A stretch of DNA of 52,111 bases from CAYXVU01 sp964468725 (GTDB lineage: Bacteria > Acidobacteriota > Blastocatellia > UBA7656), in contig CAYXVU010000010.1 in NCBI GenBank assembly GCA_964468725.1, forward strand, positions 1 to 52,111, in the 5' to 3' direction. The notes below the pieces were generated by a model, which did no database searches, was not told where the DNA came from, and worked only from the letters and a program-made list of their open reading frames with translations. The number at the start of each line of letters is the position of its first letter. The first letter of the stretch is position 1. The position numbers and the translations under genes are program-made. This document shows positions 38,586 to 47,770 of the stretch, one piece after another.

Positions 38586-38636
38586 TTGTCCGTTGTCTGT
38601 TGTTCATACGTCCGTTGTCTGTCGCTCGACGGACAA
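38586..38636. repeat. Short inverted repeat in the P14-P13 spacer
   Basis: TTGTCCGT (38586-38593) pairs with ACGGACAA (38629-38636). The left arm covers the position where the P13 Shine-Dalgarno would be expected, so the stem could limit access of ribosomes to P13. Confidence 0.55.
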
Positions 38637-38648
38637 TGAATAGCAACC

Positions 38649-41078
38649 TTATTCGTAACGTAGCGCCACCATCGGGTCTACCTTCATGGCGCGCCGCGCC
38701 GGGATGTAACAGGCGACAAAGGTCGCCAGACCCAGCAGCAGAACAATGGCGACGTAGATCAAGGGGTCAGTGGCGCTGACCTCAAGCAACAAACTTGCCA
38801 GCAAGCGCGTTACGGCAACCGCGACGGCGATACCGGCTGTCGCACCGATGAGCGCCAATATCAATCCTTGCCGGACGATCAGTTTGAAGACATCCGCAGC
38901 TTGCGCCCCCATCGCCATCCGCACGCCGATTTCATGCGTGCGCTGCGAGACCGAATAGGCGATGACGCTGTAGATGCCGACCATCGTTAAAGCCAAAGCC
39001 AGCAGTCCGAAGAGGCTTAACAACGACGCCGCCAGGCGTTGCGGAACTAACAACGCGCCGAGGTGATCTTCCAGCGTCTTCACTTTGAAGACCGGCAAAT
39101 CCGGATCTGCCTGATGAATGGCACGCTCCAGTGCCGCGAACAAGGCTTGCGGATTGCTTGCCGTGCGCGCCATTATGGTCACCGTCGCAAGCGGCGTCAG
39201 TTGGTTAAGCGACCCATAGACAAAGGGTTTCGGCTTTTCATTCAATTCGTTATAGCACGAATCTTTGGCCACGCCGATCACCGTGACCTCGGTGTCTGCG
39301 ATGATGATTCGTTTGCCTAGCGGGTTTTCGTCGCCGAAGAACCGCCTGGCAAACGCTTCGTTGATAAGAATCACGGCGGGGCTGCTCTCGGTATCTTGCT
39401 CGCTGAATTCGCGCCCTGCGGCCAGCGGAATGCCCATGGTCTGAAAATAGTGAGCGCCGACAACTGCGACATCGGTAGCCAACCGTTCATCGGGGCGCGG
39501 AGTATGGCCGACGATGCGAAATGATTCCGAATCGGCATCGGGGCTGATCGGCACGTTGGTTGACCAACTGACCGACTCGACGCCGGGAAGCGCAGCGACT
39601 TGTTCGCCGATTTGTCTGTAGAGGGTGCGGGCGCGGCTCGCGTCATAGCGTTGCAACCCTGCGTTGATCGAAGCGAGCGCGACCCCTTGCGTGTTGAACC
39701 CGACATCGGTGGCCAGCGCTTTTTGCAAGCTCTTGATGAAGAGTCCTGCGCCAATCAGGAAGATGACCGATAGCGCTACCTGCGCGACTACGAACCCATC
39801 GCGCAACCGCGATTTGCCGCTTCCGCCAACCCGCTCTTTGAGCGCCGTGACCAAATCGTGGCGCGAGGCCTGTAGAGCCGGAGCCAAACCGAAGAGCACG
39901 CCACAGAGCAGGGAAACCATGAGCGTATAGACCAACGCCAGCGGATTGAGTTCGAGCGTCGCACTGGCTAATGCCGTATCGCCGGGCAAGACGATGGCAG
40001 AAAGAAACTCCATCGCCCACATGGCGAAGATGAGGCTGACAGTACCGCCGAGCAAAAAGAGCAGCACGCTTTCGGTCAGCAACTGTGCGACGATCTGCCC
40101 CCGCCGAGCGCCGAGCGCCAACCGAATACTGATTTCGCGCGCCCGTTCCGTCGCCCGCACTAACAGCAAGCTTGCGACATTGGCGCAGGCAATCAACAAC
40201 GCTAAGGCGACAATTGCCAAGAGCATGCCGATGAAGCGTAAGAAGTCTTCGCGGCCTTGAATGCCCGTAGCGGCAACGGTTGCTGAATAGAGTTTGGGGG
40301 TAGGGTCTTCGCGGTCGCGCGGATTGTAAGTCTCTTGAATGCGGCGAGCGATCAAACTCGTTTCGGTGCGCGCCTGCTCAATCCCCATGCCGTCGCGCAA
40401 GCGTCCGACCATCCCCAACCATCCCCATCCTCTGCGATCAATAGACAAGCGCGTCAGCGACCCCGTAGCGATGCGCGAAAAAGCGGTGATCGGAATCCAT
40501 AAGTCCGGCGTCGAAAAGATGCGCGTCCCCTTGAAGCCTGCGGGCGTGATGCCGATGACGGTGAAACTCTGCCCGTTGAGGCGTACCGATTTGCCGATAG
40601 CCGAGGGCTCGCCGTTGAACTTTTTCTGCCAGAGCTCATGGCTGATGACGGCGACCGGATTGGCATCGAGCCGCTCATCCTCTTCGGCGATGAAGGCGCG
40701 CCCGCGCACCTCTACGCCGAGTACGGAGAAGTAATTTGCCGAAACCAACGCCCCGCCGATGATCTCCGGTTGCGCATCGGCACCCAGGCTCATCTCGCGC
40801 ACGCGATAGGCGGCCAGACCGGAGAAAGATTCGCTTTGATTGCGATAGTCGAGATAGTCGGGGTACGAGAACGTCGTGTCTGCGCCGACAACCTCTACCA
40901 ACTCGCCCGGTTTGGCAATGCCGGGGAGCGGGCGCAGCAACACGGCATCAACCAAGCTGAAGATGGCCGTATTCGCGCCGATGCCTAACGCCAAAGCGAT
41001 GACGGCAGCCAAGGTAAAGCTCGGCTTTCTGACAAGCATCCGTAGTGCATGGCGTAGATTGTGCCAAAAGGTTTGCAT
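38649..41078 (-). CDS. P14: ADOP-family duplicated permease, no prefix, B-subtype core
   Basis: 809 aa, start MQTFWHNLRHALRMLV with GGAGAAAC upstream. Core 1 is B subtype (SYPDYLDYRNQSESF; FKGTRIFSTPDLWIPI; the W-rich RRGWGWLGMVGRLRDG). An LPGIAKPGELVEVVG segment follows TM1, as in P17. Coupling motif 1 is TERAREISIRLALGA and motif 2 is SQRTHEIGVRMAMGA. The C-terminus is KVDPMVALRYE. Confidence 0.93.
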   Translation of the reverse strand: MQTFWHNLRHALRMLVRKPSFTLAAVIALALGIGANTAIFSLVDAVLLRPLPGIAKPGELVEVVGADTTFSYPDYLDYRNQSESFSGLAAYRVREMSLGADAQPEIIGGALVSANYFSVLGVEVRGRAFIAEEDERLDANPVAVISHELWQKKFNGEPSAIGKSVRLNGQSFTVIGITPAGFKGTRIFSTPDLWIPITAFSRIATGSLTRLSIDRRGWGWLGMVGRLRDGMGIEQARTETSLIARRIQETYNPRDREDPTPKLYSATVAATGIQGREDFLRFIGMLLAIVALALLIACANVASLLLVRATERAREISIRLALGARRGQIVAQLLTESVLLFLLGGTVSLIFAMWAMEFLSAIVLPGDTALASATLELNPLALVYTLMVSLLCGVLFGLAPALQASRHDLVTALKERVGGSGKSRLRDGFVVAQVALSVIFLIGAGLFIKSLQKALATDVGFNTQGVALASINAGLQRYDASRARTLYRQIGEQVAALPGVESVSWSTNVPISPDADSESFRIVGHTPRPDERLATDVAVVGAHYFQTMGIPLAAGREFSEQDTESSPAVILINEAFARRFFGDENPLGKRIIIADTEVTVIGVAKDSCYNELNEKPKPFVYGSLNQLTPLATVTIMARTASNPQALFAALERAIHQADPDLPVFKVKTLEDHLGALLVPQRLAASLLSLFGLLALALTMVGIYSVIAYSVSQRTHEIGVRMAMGAQAADVFKLIVRQGLILALIGATAGIAVAVAVTRLLASLLLEVSATDPLIYVAIVLLLGLATFVACYIPARRAMKVDPMVALRYE

Positions 41079-41090
41079 GGTTTCTCCATC

Positions 41091-41169
41091 GGTGTCAGAT
41101 GTCGCATGTCAGGGGATCAGCCCAGCCGGTGGCGCGCACTGTAAATTCTAAAACCGGTCGCCTGACACC
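41091..41169. repeat. Short inverted repeat in the P15-P14 spacer
   Basis: GGTGTCAG (41091-41098) pairs with CTGACACC (41162-41169), next to the P15 stop. Its sequence is unrelated to the GTTGTCC-type repeats of other spacers, yet it occupies the same position. Confidence 0.55.
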
Positions 41170-41176
41170 AATCACC

Positions 41177-43570
41177 TCATTCGTAACGAAGCGCCACCAT
41201 CGGATCCACTTTCGTCGCTCGCCGCGCCGGAATGTAACAGGCGAGCAAGGCTACCAACCCTAACAACAAAGCGATCAGAGAGAAGGTCAGCGGGTCGGTC
41301 GTACTGACTCCGAATAAGAGGCTCTCCATCAAGCGGGTCACTCCGAAAGCGGTCGCCAAACCGAGCACGATGCCCACCATCGTTAATCGCAGGCCTTGAC
41401 CGACAACCAGTTTGAGGACATCGCGCGTTTGCGCGCCGAGCGCGAGGCGCACGCCGATCTCCTGCGTTCGCTGGGTCACCGAATAGGCAATCACGCCATA
41501 TATACCGATGGTGGCCAGCAACAGCGCGACCGCAGCGAAGATGGCAAGTAAGGTGGTGTTGAAGCGTTCGGCGGCCAACGATATGCCGATCACTCCGGTC
41601 ATCGGCTGCACCTTGGTGACCGGCAATTGCGGGTCGAGTTTCCAAATACTGGCTTTGAGCGCCTGTGTGATGGCGAGAGAGTTTTGCGAACTGCGAATCA
41701 CCAGATTCATCCAGCGTTTCCACTCGCGCCCCGATTGCGCGTAAGGCGTGTAGAGCGCCGGTTGTTCGCTTTGATTCAGCCCGAACTGTTTCACATCGCC
41801 GACGATGCCGACGATACGGATCCAATTGACTTCTTGATCGTGCGCCCAACGCACCCGCGCTCCGATGGGCGATTCGCCTTCGAAGTATTCGCGTGCGAAG
41901 CTTTCATTGCAGATACCGACGAGCGGCGCGTTCTCCGTGTCGTGAGGCGTGAAATCCCTCCCCCCCCGTAACGGAATCTGCATAGTGCGAAAGTAATCGC
42001 CTTCGACGCTGCGGGTGACCAGTTCAGGTTCGTCGCCGGAGGCCAGAGGTGGTCGCCCTTCGATGATGAAGTTGTGAGTTAGCAAAGAGCCATCCATCGG
42101 CAATTCGCTGATCATCCCTGCCTCGACGCCGGGTAAGGCTCTGATTTCGTTCAACGCGGCAGCGCGAAATTGCGTCTGTTTCGCAATCCCTTTATACCTC
42201 GCTTCGGGCAACTCAATCCGCAGGGTCAGAATGTCTTCAGGGTTAAAACCGGGGTTGACCGTGCGCAGTTGCGCAAAGCTCTTGATCAGCAAGCCCGCGC
42301 CGATCAACAGCACGACGGCGACTGCGACTTCGGCAACCACTAAGCCGCTGCGTAACCGTTGCCGGGTTGCGCCTGCGGTCGAACTGCGCCCGCCTTCTTT
42401 GAGCGCCTCGCTGACGGTGCTGCGCGAGGCCGTCCATGCAGGCATCAAGCCAAACAGCAATCCGGTCAGCACCGACACGCCTAGCGTGAAGAGCAGAGCC
42501 AGACGGTCAATGCCAACTTCTCGGAGGCGTGGCAGATTATCGGGTTGCAGAGTGAGCAACAGATCAATACCCCACAGGGCTAGCAATACGCCAAGCGCCC
42601 CGCCCGCCAATGCCAGCATGACGCTTTCAGTCAGCAGTTGACGAATCAGGCGCACACGCCCTGCGCCGAGCGCCGCGCGAATGACGAATTCGCGTTCGCG
42701 CTCTGCGGAACGCGCCAACAAGAGATTGGCGAAGTTCGCGCAAGCAATGAGCAAGACCAGCGCTACCGCGCCGAAGAGAATCAGCAACGGCGTGCGCGAG
42801 TTGCCGACGATGCGCTCTTGCAGCGGAAATAAGACGGTTTGTCGGCTCTTATTTTCGGTGGGGTATAGTGCAGCTAGCTGTTGATCAATCGCCTGCATCT
42901 CCGATAAGGCTTGAGCCATCGTCATGCCCGGCGCGAGACGACCATAGGTACGCATGAAATGGACGCCGCGATAGATAACGGTTGTCGGCAAGACAACGCT
43001 GATGGGCGCGAAGGCTTCAACGCGCTCGCGCGGCGAGACGAACGAAGGCGGCATCACGCCGATAATCGTGTAGAGATTGCCGCTCAGGGGAATATCTCTG
43101 CCGATGATGTCGGCAGCCCCGCCAAACAGATTCTGCCAGGTCTCGTAGGTCAGCACGACGACGCGCTCGCCGCCGATGCGATCTTCGACGGAAAAGGTGC
43201 GTCCCTTCAGCGGTTCGACGCCGAGCGTTTGAAAGTAGCCGCTGGTCGCTAACCCCATCAGCACTTGCACAGGTTCTTCGCCGCCCGTGTAGTCAAGCCG
43301 TTGAACGTTCAGACCGCCGAGGTCTTGAAAAGTCTGCGTTTGGGCGCGGATGTCGAGCAGATTGAGGGGCGACTGATTCGCGCGAAAGGTGACCAGTCGC
43401 TCCGGCTCTCGATAGAGCAGCGGTTTGAGTAAGATCGAGTTGACGACGCTAAAGATGGCCGTATTCGCGCCAATTCCTAACGCCAGTGTGAGAATGGCAA
43501 TCACGGTAAAGGCCGGTTTTGCCGTGAGCGTGCGAATCCCGTATTTCACATCTTGCCACAACGTTTCCAT
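41177..43570 (-). CDS. P15: ADOP-family duplicated permease, no prefix
   Basis: 797 aa, the shortest complete copy, start METLWQDVKYGIRTLT with AGGA upstream. Core 1 is A subtype but abbreviated between TM1 and the first strand (FRANQSPLNLLDIRAQ), and its SFVSPRERVEAFAPI segment is unlike the others. Coupling motif 1 is EREREFVIRAALGA and motif 2 is TQRTQEIGVRLALGA. A C8 tract (41960-41967, plus strand) within the RGGRDFTPHD codons could be slippage-prone. The C-terminus is KVDPMVALRYE. It follows the serine hydrolase gene in the direction opposite to transcription, i.e. it lies upstream... that is, the hydrolase is transcribed first, then P15 after a 100-bp spacer. Confidence 0.92.
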   Translation of the reverse strand: METLWQDVKYGIRTLTAKPAFTVIAILTLALGIGANTAIFSVVNSILLKPLLYREPERLVTFRANQSPLNLLDIRAQTQTFQDLGGLNVQRLDYTGGEEPVQVLMGLATSGYFQTLGVEPLKGRTFSVEDRIGGERVVVLTYETWQNLFGGAADIIGRDIPLSGNLYTIIGVMPPSFVSPRERVEAFAPISVVLPTTVIYRGVHFMRTYGRLAPGMTMAQALSEMQAIDQQLAALYPTENKSRQTVLFPLQERIVGNSRTPLLILFGAVALVLLIACANFANLLLARSAEREREFVIRAALGAGRVRLIRQLLTESVMLALAGGALGVLLALWGIDLLLTLQPDNLPRLREVGIDRLALLFTLGVSVLTGLLFGLMPAWTASRSTVSEALKEGGRSSTAGATRQRLRSGLVVAEVAVAVVLLIGAGLLIKSFAQLRTVNPGFNPEDILTLRIELPEARYKGIAKQTQFRAAALNEIRALPGVEAGMISELPMDGSLLTHNFIIEGRPPLASGDEPELVTRSVEGDYFRTMQIPLRGGRDFTPHDTENAPLVGICNESFAREYFEGESPIGARVRWAHDQEVNWIRIVGIVGDVKQFGLNQSEQPALYTPYAQSGREWKRWMNLVIRSSQNSLAITQALKASIWKLDPQLPVTKVQPMTGVIGISLAAERFNTTLLAIFAAVALLLATIGIYGVIAYSVTQRTQEIGVRLALGAQTRDVLKLVVGQGLRLTMVGIVLGLATAFGVTRLMESLLFGVSTTDPLTFSLIALLLGLVALLACYIPARRATKVDPMVALRYE

Positions 43571-43602
43571 AGCGTATTCCTACCTTTCCAATGCGTTGGT
43601 CG

Positions 43603-43662
43603 GTAATCCGATTGTCGGAGAAGTCGTCCGGCCACAAGCGCCTTCTCTTACCGGCGGATTAC
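43603..43662. repeat. Short inverted repeat in the hydrolase-P15 spacer
   Basis: GTAATCCG (43603-43610) pairs with CGGATTAC (43655-43662), starting 9 bp after the hydrolase stop codon. The sequence differs from the other spacer repeats while the placement is the same. Confidence 0.55.
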
Positions 43663-43670
43663 GGGAGGCT

Positions 43671-45176
43671 CTACTTCTCGCGCAACTTTTTCAGCGTCTC
43701 GATGCCGTTGGTGTTGTTGGGATCGAGTTCGACTGACCGTTGATAATTCTTTATCGCCAGTTCTTTGTTGCCATCGAGCAGGTAGGCTTCGCCGAGACTG
43801 TCATAGACATTCGAAGACTGCGGAAAATCTTCGACGTTGAGTTTGAAGACTTCAATGGCGTCTTTCACTCTGCTGGCGCCGATCAGGTCATACCCTAAGC
43901 GGTTGATCTGGCTTTCGCTGAACGCCGCTTGCGGATTGGCGGCACGGCGTTGGCGATATACGCTGAGAGCTTCGGCGACGCCTCTGGCGAGGATCGTTCG
44001 AAGCAGTGCTTTCGCAGGCGATTTGTAAGACTCGTAGTTGAGCCACGCCAGCGCCGTCTGCTCGCCGCCGAGCGCCTCGTCAACGATTTCGGGAATGATC
44101 GAAAGCCCGTTGGCGCTGTTGGTGAAAATGACTAGGCCGAGCCGCTCTTTGTCATAGGTGACGGTATAGGCTTTGGTATTGCCGTTGTCGCCCCAGTGCC
44201 AGAAGGCCAACCCATCGCGCGTCGTTTGCAATCCCCAGCCCAGCCCCCACGACAGAGTCGGCGATAGCATTTCCGGCGCGCGTTGGATGTTATTCGTGCC
44301 GCTTTGACTGATCTTGATCTGCGGCGTCAGCATCAACCGACGCGTCGCAGGCTTTAAGCCTGTGCCGTTAAGAATCGCCGCAATGAAGCGCCCGAAATCT
44401 TGCGCGGTGGTCTGTAAGCTTGCTGCCGCGTTCGGCTCGGTGTTTTTATTCTGGCCAGCCGGGCTGCCAACCGAGTTGTGACGGACGCCCGCTTGCGCTT
44501 GCAGCCTCTCCTGCCAGATGTAGCTGCTGCTCGTCATCCCGAGCGGGTCGAAGACGGTCTTCTGCATGAAATCGTTGAAGGGTAGGCCGCTAATCTTTTC
44601 GACAACCTTGGCGAGATAGACGAAACCTTCGCCGGAATAGCTGAAGCGTTCGCCGGGCGTGAAATGAATGGTCAAAGGTTGGCCGGTTCTGCGCCAGTTG
44701 GGAAACCCCGGCGTGTGGCTGAGCACGTGCCGCGCGGTGATTTGATGAAGGCGCGCATCGTCGCCTACATCGTAATTTCCCGGCAAGTATTTCGAGAGCG
44801 GGGTGTCGAGGTTCATCTTGCCCGCATCAACCAGTTTCAACACCCCATAAGCGAATACCGGTTTGCTCAGTGATGCCGCTTCAAAGAGTGTATTGTCTGC
44901 AACCGGCTCTTTGCTCTGCGCGTTCTTGACGCCGAAGCCGCGATGCCAGACCAGCTTGCCGTTTTGCACCAAGGCGATGGCGAGTCCCGGCACGATGCCG
45001 TCGTCAAGCAGACGCGGCACTACCTTTTCGATTCGCGCGATGGTCTGTTGCACGGTCGCTTTGCTTTTGAGCGCGGCGGGCAGCGGCGAGGGCTGCGCAT
45101 GCTCTTGTGCCAATGATACGTTTTGCGCCGCGCTAAGCAGCACAACGAAGGTCAGAACCAATATTCTCTTCATCAT
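43671..45176 (-). CDS. Exported serine beta-lactamase-like hydrolase with C-terminal TPRs
   Basis: 501 aa from ATG 45176 (MMKRILVLTFVVLLSAA signal peptide, cleavage near SLAQE); GAGGG lies about nine bases upstream, and the longer open frame is antisense to P16. Residues about 40-370 are the class C beta-lactamase/D-aminopeptidase fold: SxxK (SLSK, nucleophile Ser and Lys), YSG at the YxN position, and HWG at the KTG-equivalent box. Residues about 400-500 hold tandem TPR helices (GASRVKDAIEVFKLN; LGEAYLLDGNKELAIKNY), a combination common in soil bacteria. It probably hydrolyses a peptide, ester or amide substrate in the periplasm; true beta-lactam resistance is not implied. It begins 17 bp after P16 and is likely co-transcribed and coupled. 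Confidence 0.9.
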   Translation of the reverse strand: MMKRILVLTFVVLLSAAQNVSLAQEHAQPSPLPAALKSKATVQQTIARIEKVVPRLLDDGIVPGLAIALVQNGKLVWHRGFGVKNAQSKEPVADNTLFEAASLSKPVFAYGVLKLVDAGKMNLDTPLSKYLPGNYDVGDDARLHQITARHVLSHTPGFPNWRRTGQPLTIHFTPGERFSYSGEGFVYLAKVVEKISGLPFNDFMQKTVFDPLGMTSSSYIWQERLQAQAGVRHNSVGSPAGQNKNTEPNAAASLQTTAQDFGRFIAAILNGTGLKPATRRLMLTPQIKISQSGTNNIQRAPEMLSPTLSWGLGWGLQTTRDGLAFWHWGDNGNTKAYTVTYDKERLGLVIFTNSANGLSIIPEIVDEALGGEQTALAWLNYESYKSPAKALLRTILARGVAEALSVYRQRRAANPQAAFSESQINRLGYDLIGASRVKDAIEVFKLNVEDFPQSSNVYDSLGEAYLLDGNKELAIKNYQRSVELDPNNTNGIETLKKLREK

Positions 45177-45193
45177 AGGTTTTCCCTCAGCAC

Positions 45194-47677
45194 TCATTCG
45201 TAGCGCAGCGCGACCATCGGGTCTACTTTCATGGCGCGCCGCGCCGGTAGGTAGCTCGCCAACCCGGCCACCGCACACAAAAGCACGGTGATGGCAAAGA
45301 AGGTCAGACCATTCGAACTGCTGACATCGAACAGAAAGCTTTGCAACAGTCGGGTCAGGCCATAGGCTGCGCCTAATCCCACCCCAACCCCGATCAAGGT
45401 CAGCCGCATGCCGTGACCGACGATCAGCTTGACGACATCCTTGCGGGTTGCGCCGAGCGCCATCCGCACGCCAATCTCGTGCGTCCGCTGCGCGACGGTG
45501 TAGGCCATCACGCCGTACAATCCGACGGCTGCCAGCACCAAAGCCAACAGTCCGAACCCGACCAGCATCCACGCGCCCATGCGCGCCGGGAAGAGGGCGC
45601 TCGACAGCAGGTCGCTGAGTCGTTGCAGATCGGTAACCGGGAGGTTCTTTTCAACCTCTTGAATTTCGTGACGCACTCCTGCCGCGAGGCTCATCGGGTC
45701 GCCCGTCGTGCGGACGTGCAGCGCCATACCGGTTTCATGATTTTGCGCCAGCGGACGATACATGAAAGGCGTTGGGTCTTCGCTCAGTTGACGATACTTG
45801 CTGTCACGCACGAGGCCGACGATTTCGCGCCAGGGGCCTCGTTCTCCATCAATGCTGATGCGTTTGCCGAGCACCTCTTCTCCGGCGAAGTAGCGATTGG
45901 CAAAGGCTTCATTGACGATCACGACGGGCACCGATCCTTCTTCATCTTGCGCCTGAAAATCACGCCCTTTCTGCAATGCGATGCCCATGGTGCGAAAGTA
46001 GTCGAGGCCAACGACATTGGACGAAACGCCTTGCCGGGCGCGTTGTGGGTCAGTGGGGTCTGAGGTTTGTCCTTCGAGCCAAAAGCCTTCGATTCGCCCG
46101 CTGCCGCTGACAGGCACAATGCGCGCGAGGCTGACCGCTTCGACGCCGGGCAGCGCGGCAATTCGTTCTGTCACCTCGCGGTAAAAGGCGCGGCCTTGCG
46201 CTTTGTTATAGCGCAACAGGCTGATGTTGAGCGAAGCGGTTAATACTTTATCGGCATCGAATCCGGGATCAATGTTTTGCGCGTTCCGCAGGCTCAATAA
46301 AAACAGACCCGCGCCGATCAACAGCACCAACGACAGCGCCATCTGCGCGACGACGAGCGAACTGCGCAGATTGAAGCGACGAAGGCCGCCGCCTAGTGCA
46401 TAGGCTTCATCTTTGAGTACCGGCAGGAGGTTCGGCTTCGATGCCTGCAACGCCGGAGCCAACCCGAAGGCGATGCCCGTCAGCAGGGAGATGCCAAAGG
46501 TGAAGGCGAGGACACGAAGATCAATCCGATAGTCGAGGGTGAAAGAGAAGATGCCGTCTCTCGGCACGCTGGTGTATAAAACATCGAGCGTCCACCAGGC
46601 CAGCAGCAGCCCGGCTGCGCCGCCGATAAAAGCAAGCAGCAGGCTTTCGGTGAGCAATTGGCGAATCAGACGCCAGCGGCTGGCTCCCAATGCTAACCGC
46701 ACGGCGATCTCTTTGCGTCGCGCCGTCGCCCGCGCCAGCATCAGGTTGGCCAGATTGGCGCAAGCGATCAACAACACCATACCGACGACGGCCAATAACA
46801 GAGTCGCCGCATTGACGACCGGCGTGTAGGCGCGCGGCGCCAGTTTGGTGAGCGGGAAGAGTGAAACGACCCTGCCGCGATTGATATCCGGATAGGCTTG
46901 CTCTAATTGCGCGGCGAGAATTGAAAGGTTGGCTTGCGCCTGTTCCATTGAGACGCCAGGTTTGAGTTTGCCGACCACACGCAACCAGCCGCTCCCGCGT
47001 CTCCCCAATAAATCGGCATCCATGCCGCTGGAAAAACCGGCTCGCGGCGGACGCATCATCGCCTGCATCATCATCGGCACATAGACTTCATAGCTTTCTA
47101 AAATGTCTGTGCCTTTGAAGCCTTCAGGAGTAATTCCGGTGATCGTGAAGGCCTGACCATTGAGCTGCATCTCTTGCCCGATGATATTCGGGTCGGCGGC
47201 AAAGCGCCGTTGCCATAAGTTGTGCGTGATGACAGCAACCGGATGCCCGTTCGGCGTATGGTCGTCGGCGGGCGACAGGACTCGCCCGTGCGCGGCGCGC
47301 ACCCCAAGCACGTCGAAGAAGTTGCCGCTGACGATCATTCCTCTGACCAAATCCGCCGATTCATCGCGGCTCAGACTGACAGAGATTTCGCTGAAGGCCG
47401 CCATCCCTTCAAAGACTTCGTTGCGGTCGCGTAGGTCTACATAGTTCGGGTAAGAAGAAGACGACCACAAGCTGTCTCGCGTGCCGGTATAGATGTACAT
47501 CTGCCGGTCGGGGTCGGCGATGGGCGCTGTGCGAAACAGGACAGCGTTGACCAACGTGAAGATGGCCGCATTTGCGCCAATCCCTAAGCTCAGTGACAGA
47601 ACTGCTGCCAGAGTGAAGCCTGGCTTCTTGGCCAACAGTTTCAGCCCGTAACGCACGTCTTGCCAAAGTGTATTCAT
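45194..47677 (-). CDS. P16: ADOP-family duplicated permease, no prefix, B-subtype core
   Basis: 827 aa, start MNTLWQDVRYGLKLLA; no clear Shine-Dalgarno precedes ATG 47677. TM1 is unusually serine-rich (VLSLSLGIGANAAIFTLVNA). Core 1 is B subtype (SYPNYVDLRDRNEVF; FKGTDILESYEVYVPMMM; GRRGSGWLRVVGKLKPG). Coupling motif 1 is ARRKEIAVRLALGA and motif 2 is AQRTHEIGVRMALGA. It is followed after 17 bp by the serine hydrolase, the tightest junction in the long array, so the two products may act together. Confidence 0.93.
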   Translation of the reverse strand: MNTLWQDVRYGLKLLAKKPGFTLAAVLSLSLGIGANAAIFTLVNAVLFRTAPIADPDRQMYIYTGTRDSLWSSSSYPNYVDLRDRNEVFEGMAAFSEISVSLSRDESADLVRGMIVSGNFFDVLGVRAAHGRVLSPADDHTPNGHPVAVITHNLWQRRFAADPNIIGQEMQLNGQAFTITGITPEGFKGTDILESYEVYVPMMMQAMMRPPRAGFSSGMDADLLGRRGSGWLRVVGKLKPGVSMEQAQANLSILAAQLEQAYPDINRGRVVSLFPLTKLAPRAYTPVVNAATLLLAVVGMVLLIACANLANLMLARATARRKEIAVRLALGASRWRLIRQLLTESLLLAFIGGAAGLLLAWWTLDVLYTSVPRDGIFSFTLDYRIDLRVLAFTFGISLLTGIAFGLAPALQASKPNLLPVLKDEAYALGGGLRRFNLRSSLVVAQMALSLVLLIGAGLFLLSLRNAQNIDPGFDADKVLTASLNISLLRYNKAQGRAFYREVTERIAALPGVEAVSLARIVPVSGSGRIEGFWLEGQTSDPTDPQRARQGVSSNVVGLDYFRTMGIALQKGRDFQAQDEEGSVPVVIVNEAFANRYFAGEEVLGKRISIDGERGPWREIVGLVRDSKYRQLSEDPTPFMYRPLAQNHETGMALHVRTTGDPMSLAAGVRHEIQEVEKNLPVTDLQRLSDLLSSALFPARMGAWMLVGFGLLALVLAAVGLYGVMAYTVAQRTHEIGVRMALGATRKDVVKLIVGHGMRLTLIGVGVGLGAAYGLTRLLQSFLFDVSSSNGLTFFAITVLLCAVAGLASYLPARRAMKVDPMVALRYE

Positions 47678-47679
47678 AA

Positions 47680-47752
47680 TTTGTCTGTCGTCCGTTGCCC
47701 TTCGTCCGTTGCTAAGGCGGTCATCACACGGCGTTAGGTTGCAATAGACAAA
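47680..47752. repeat. Weak inverted repeat in the P17-P16 spacer
   Basis: TTTGTCT (47680-47686) pairs with AGACAAA (47746-47752). Seven base pairs over a long loop could arise by chance. It is listed because the position matches the stronger spacer repeats and the left arm lies just upstream of the P16 start. Confidence 0.35.
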
Positions 47753-47770
47753 GAGCCATTCACTACCCAG

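Noticed and set aside
43671..45176. Antibiotic-resistance beta-lactamase
   Set aside because: The fold and SxxK/YSG/HWG motifs are shared with many esterases and peptidases, and the C-terminal TPRs argue against a dedicated resistance enzyme.
45177..45572. N-terminal extension of the serine hydrolase
   Set aside because: It is the P16 C-terminal region read in another frame; the signal peptide begins at 45176.
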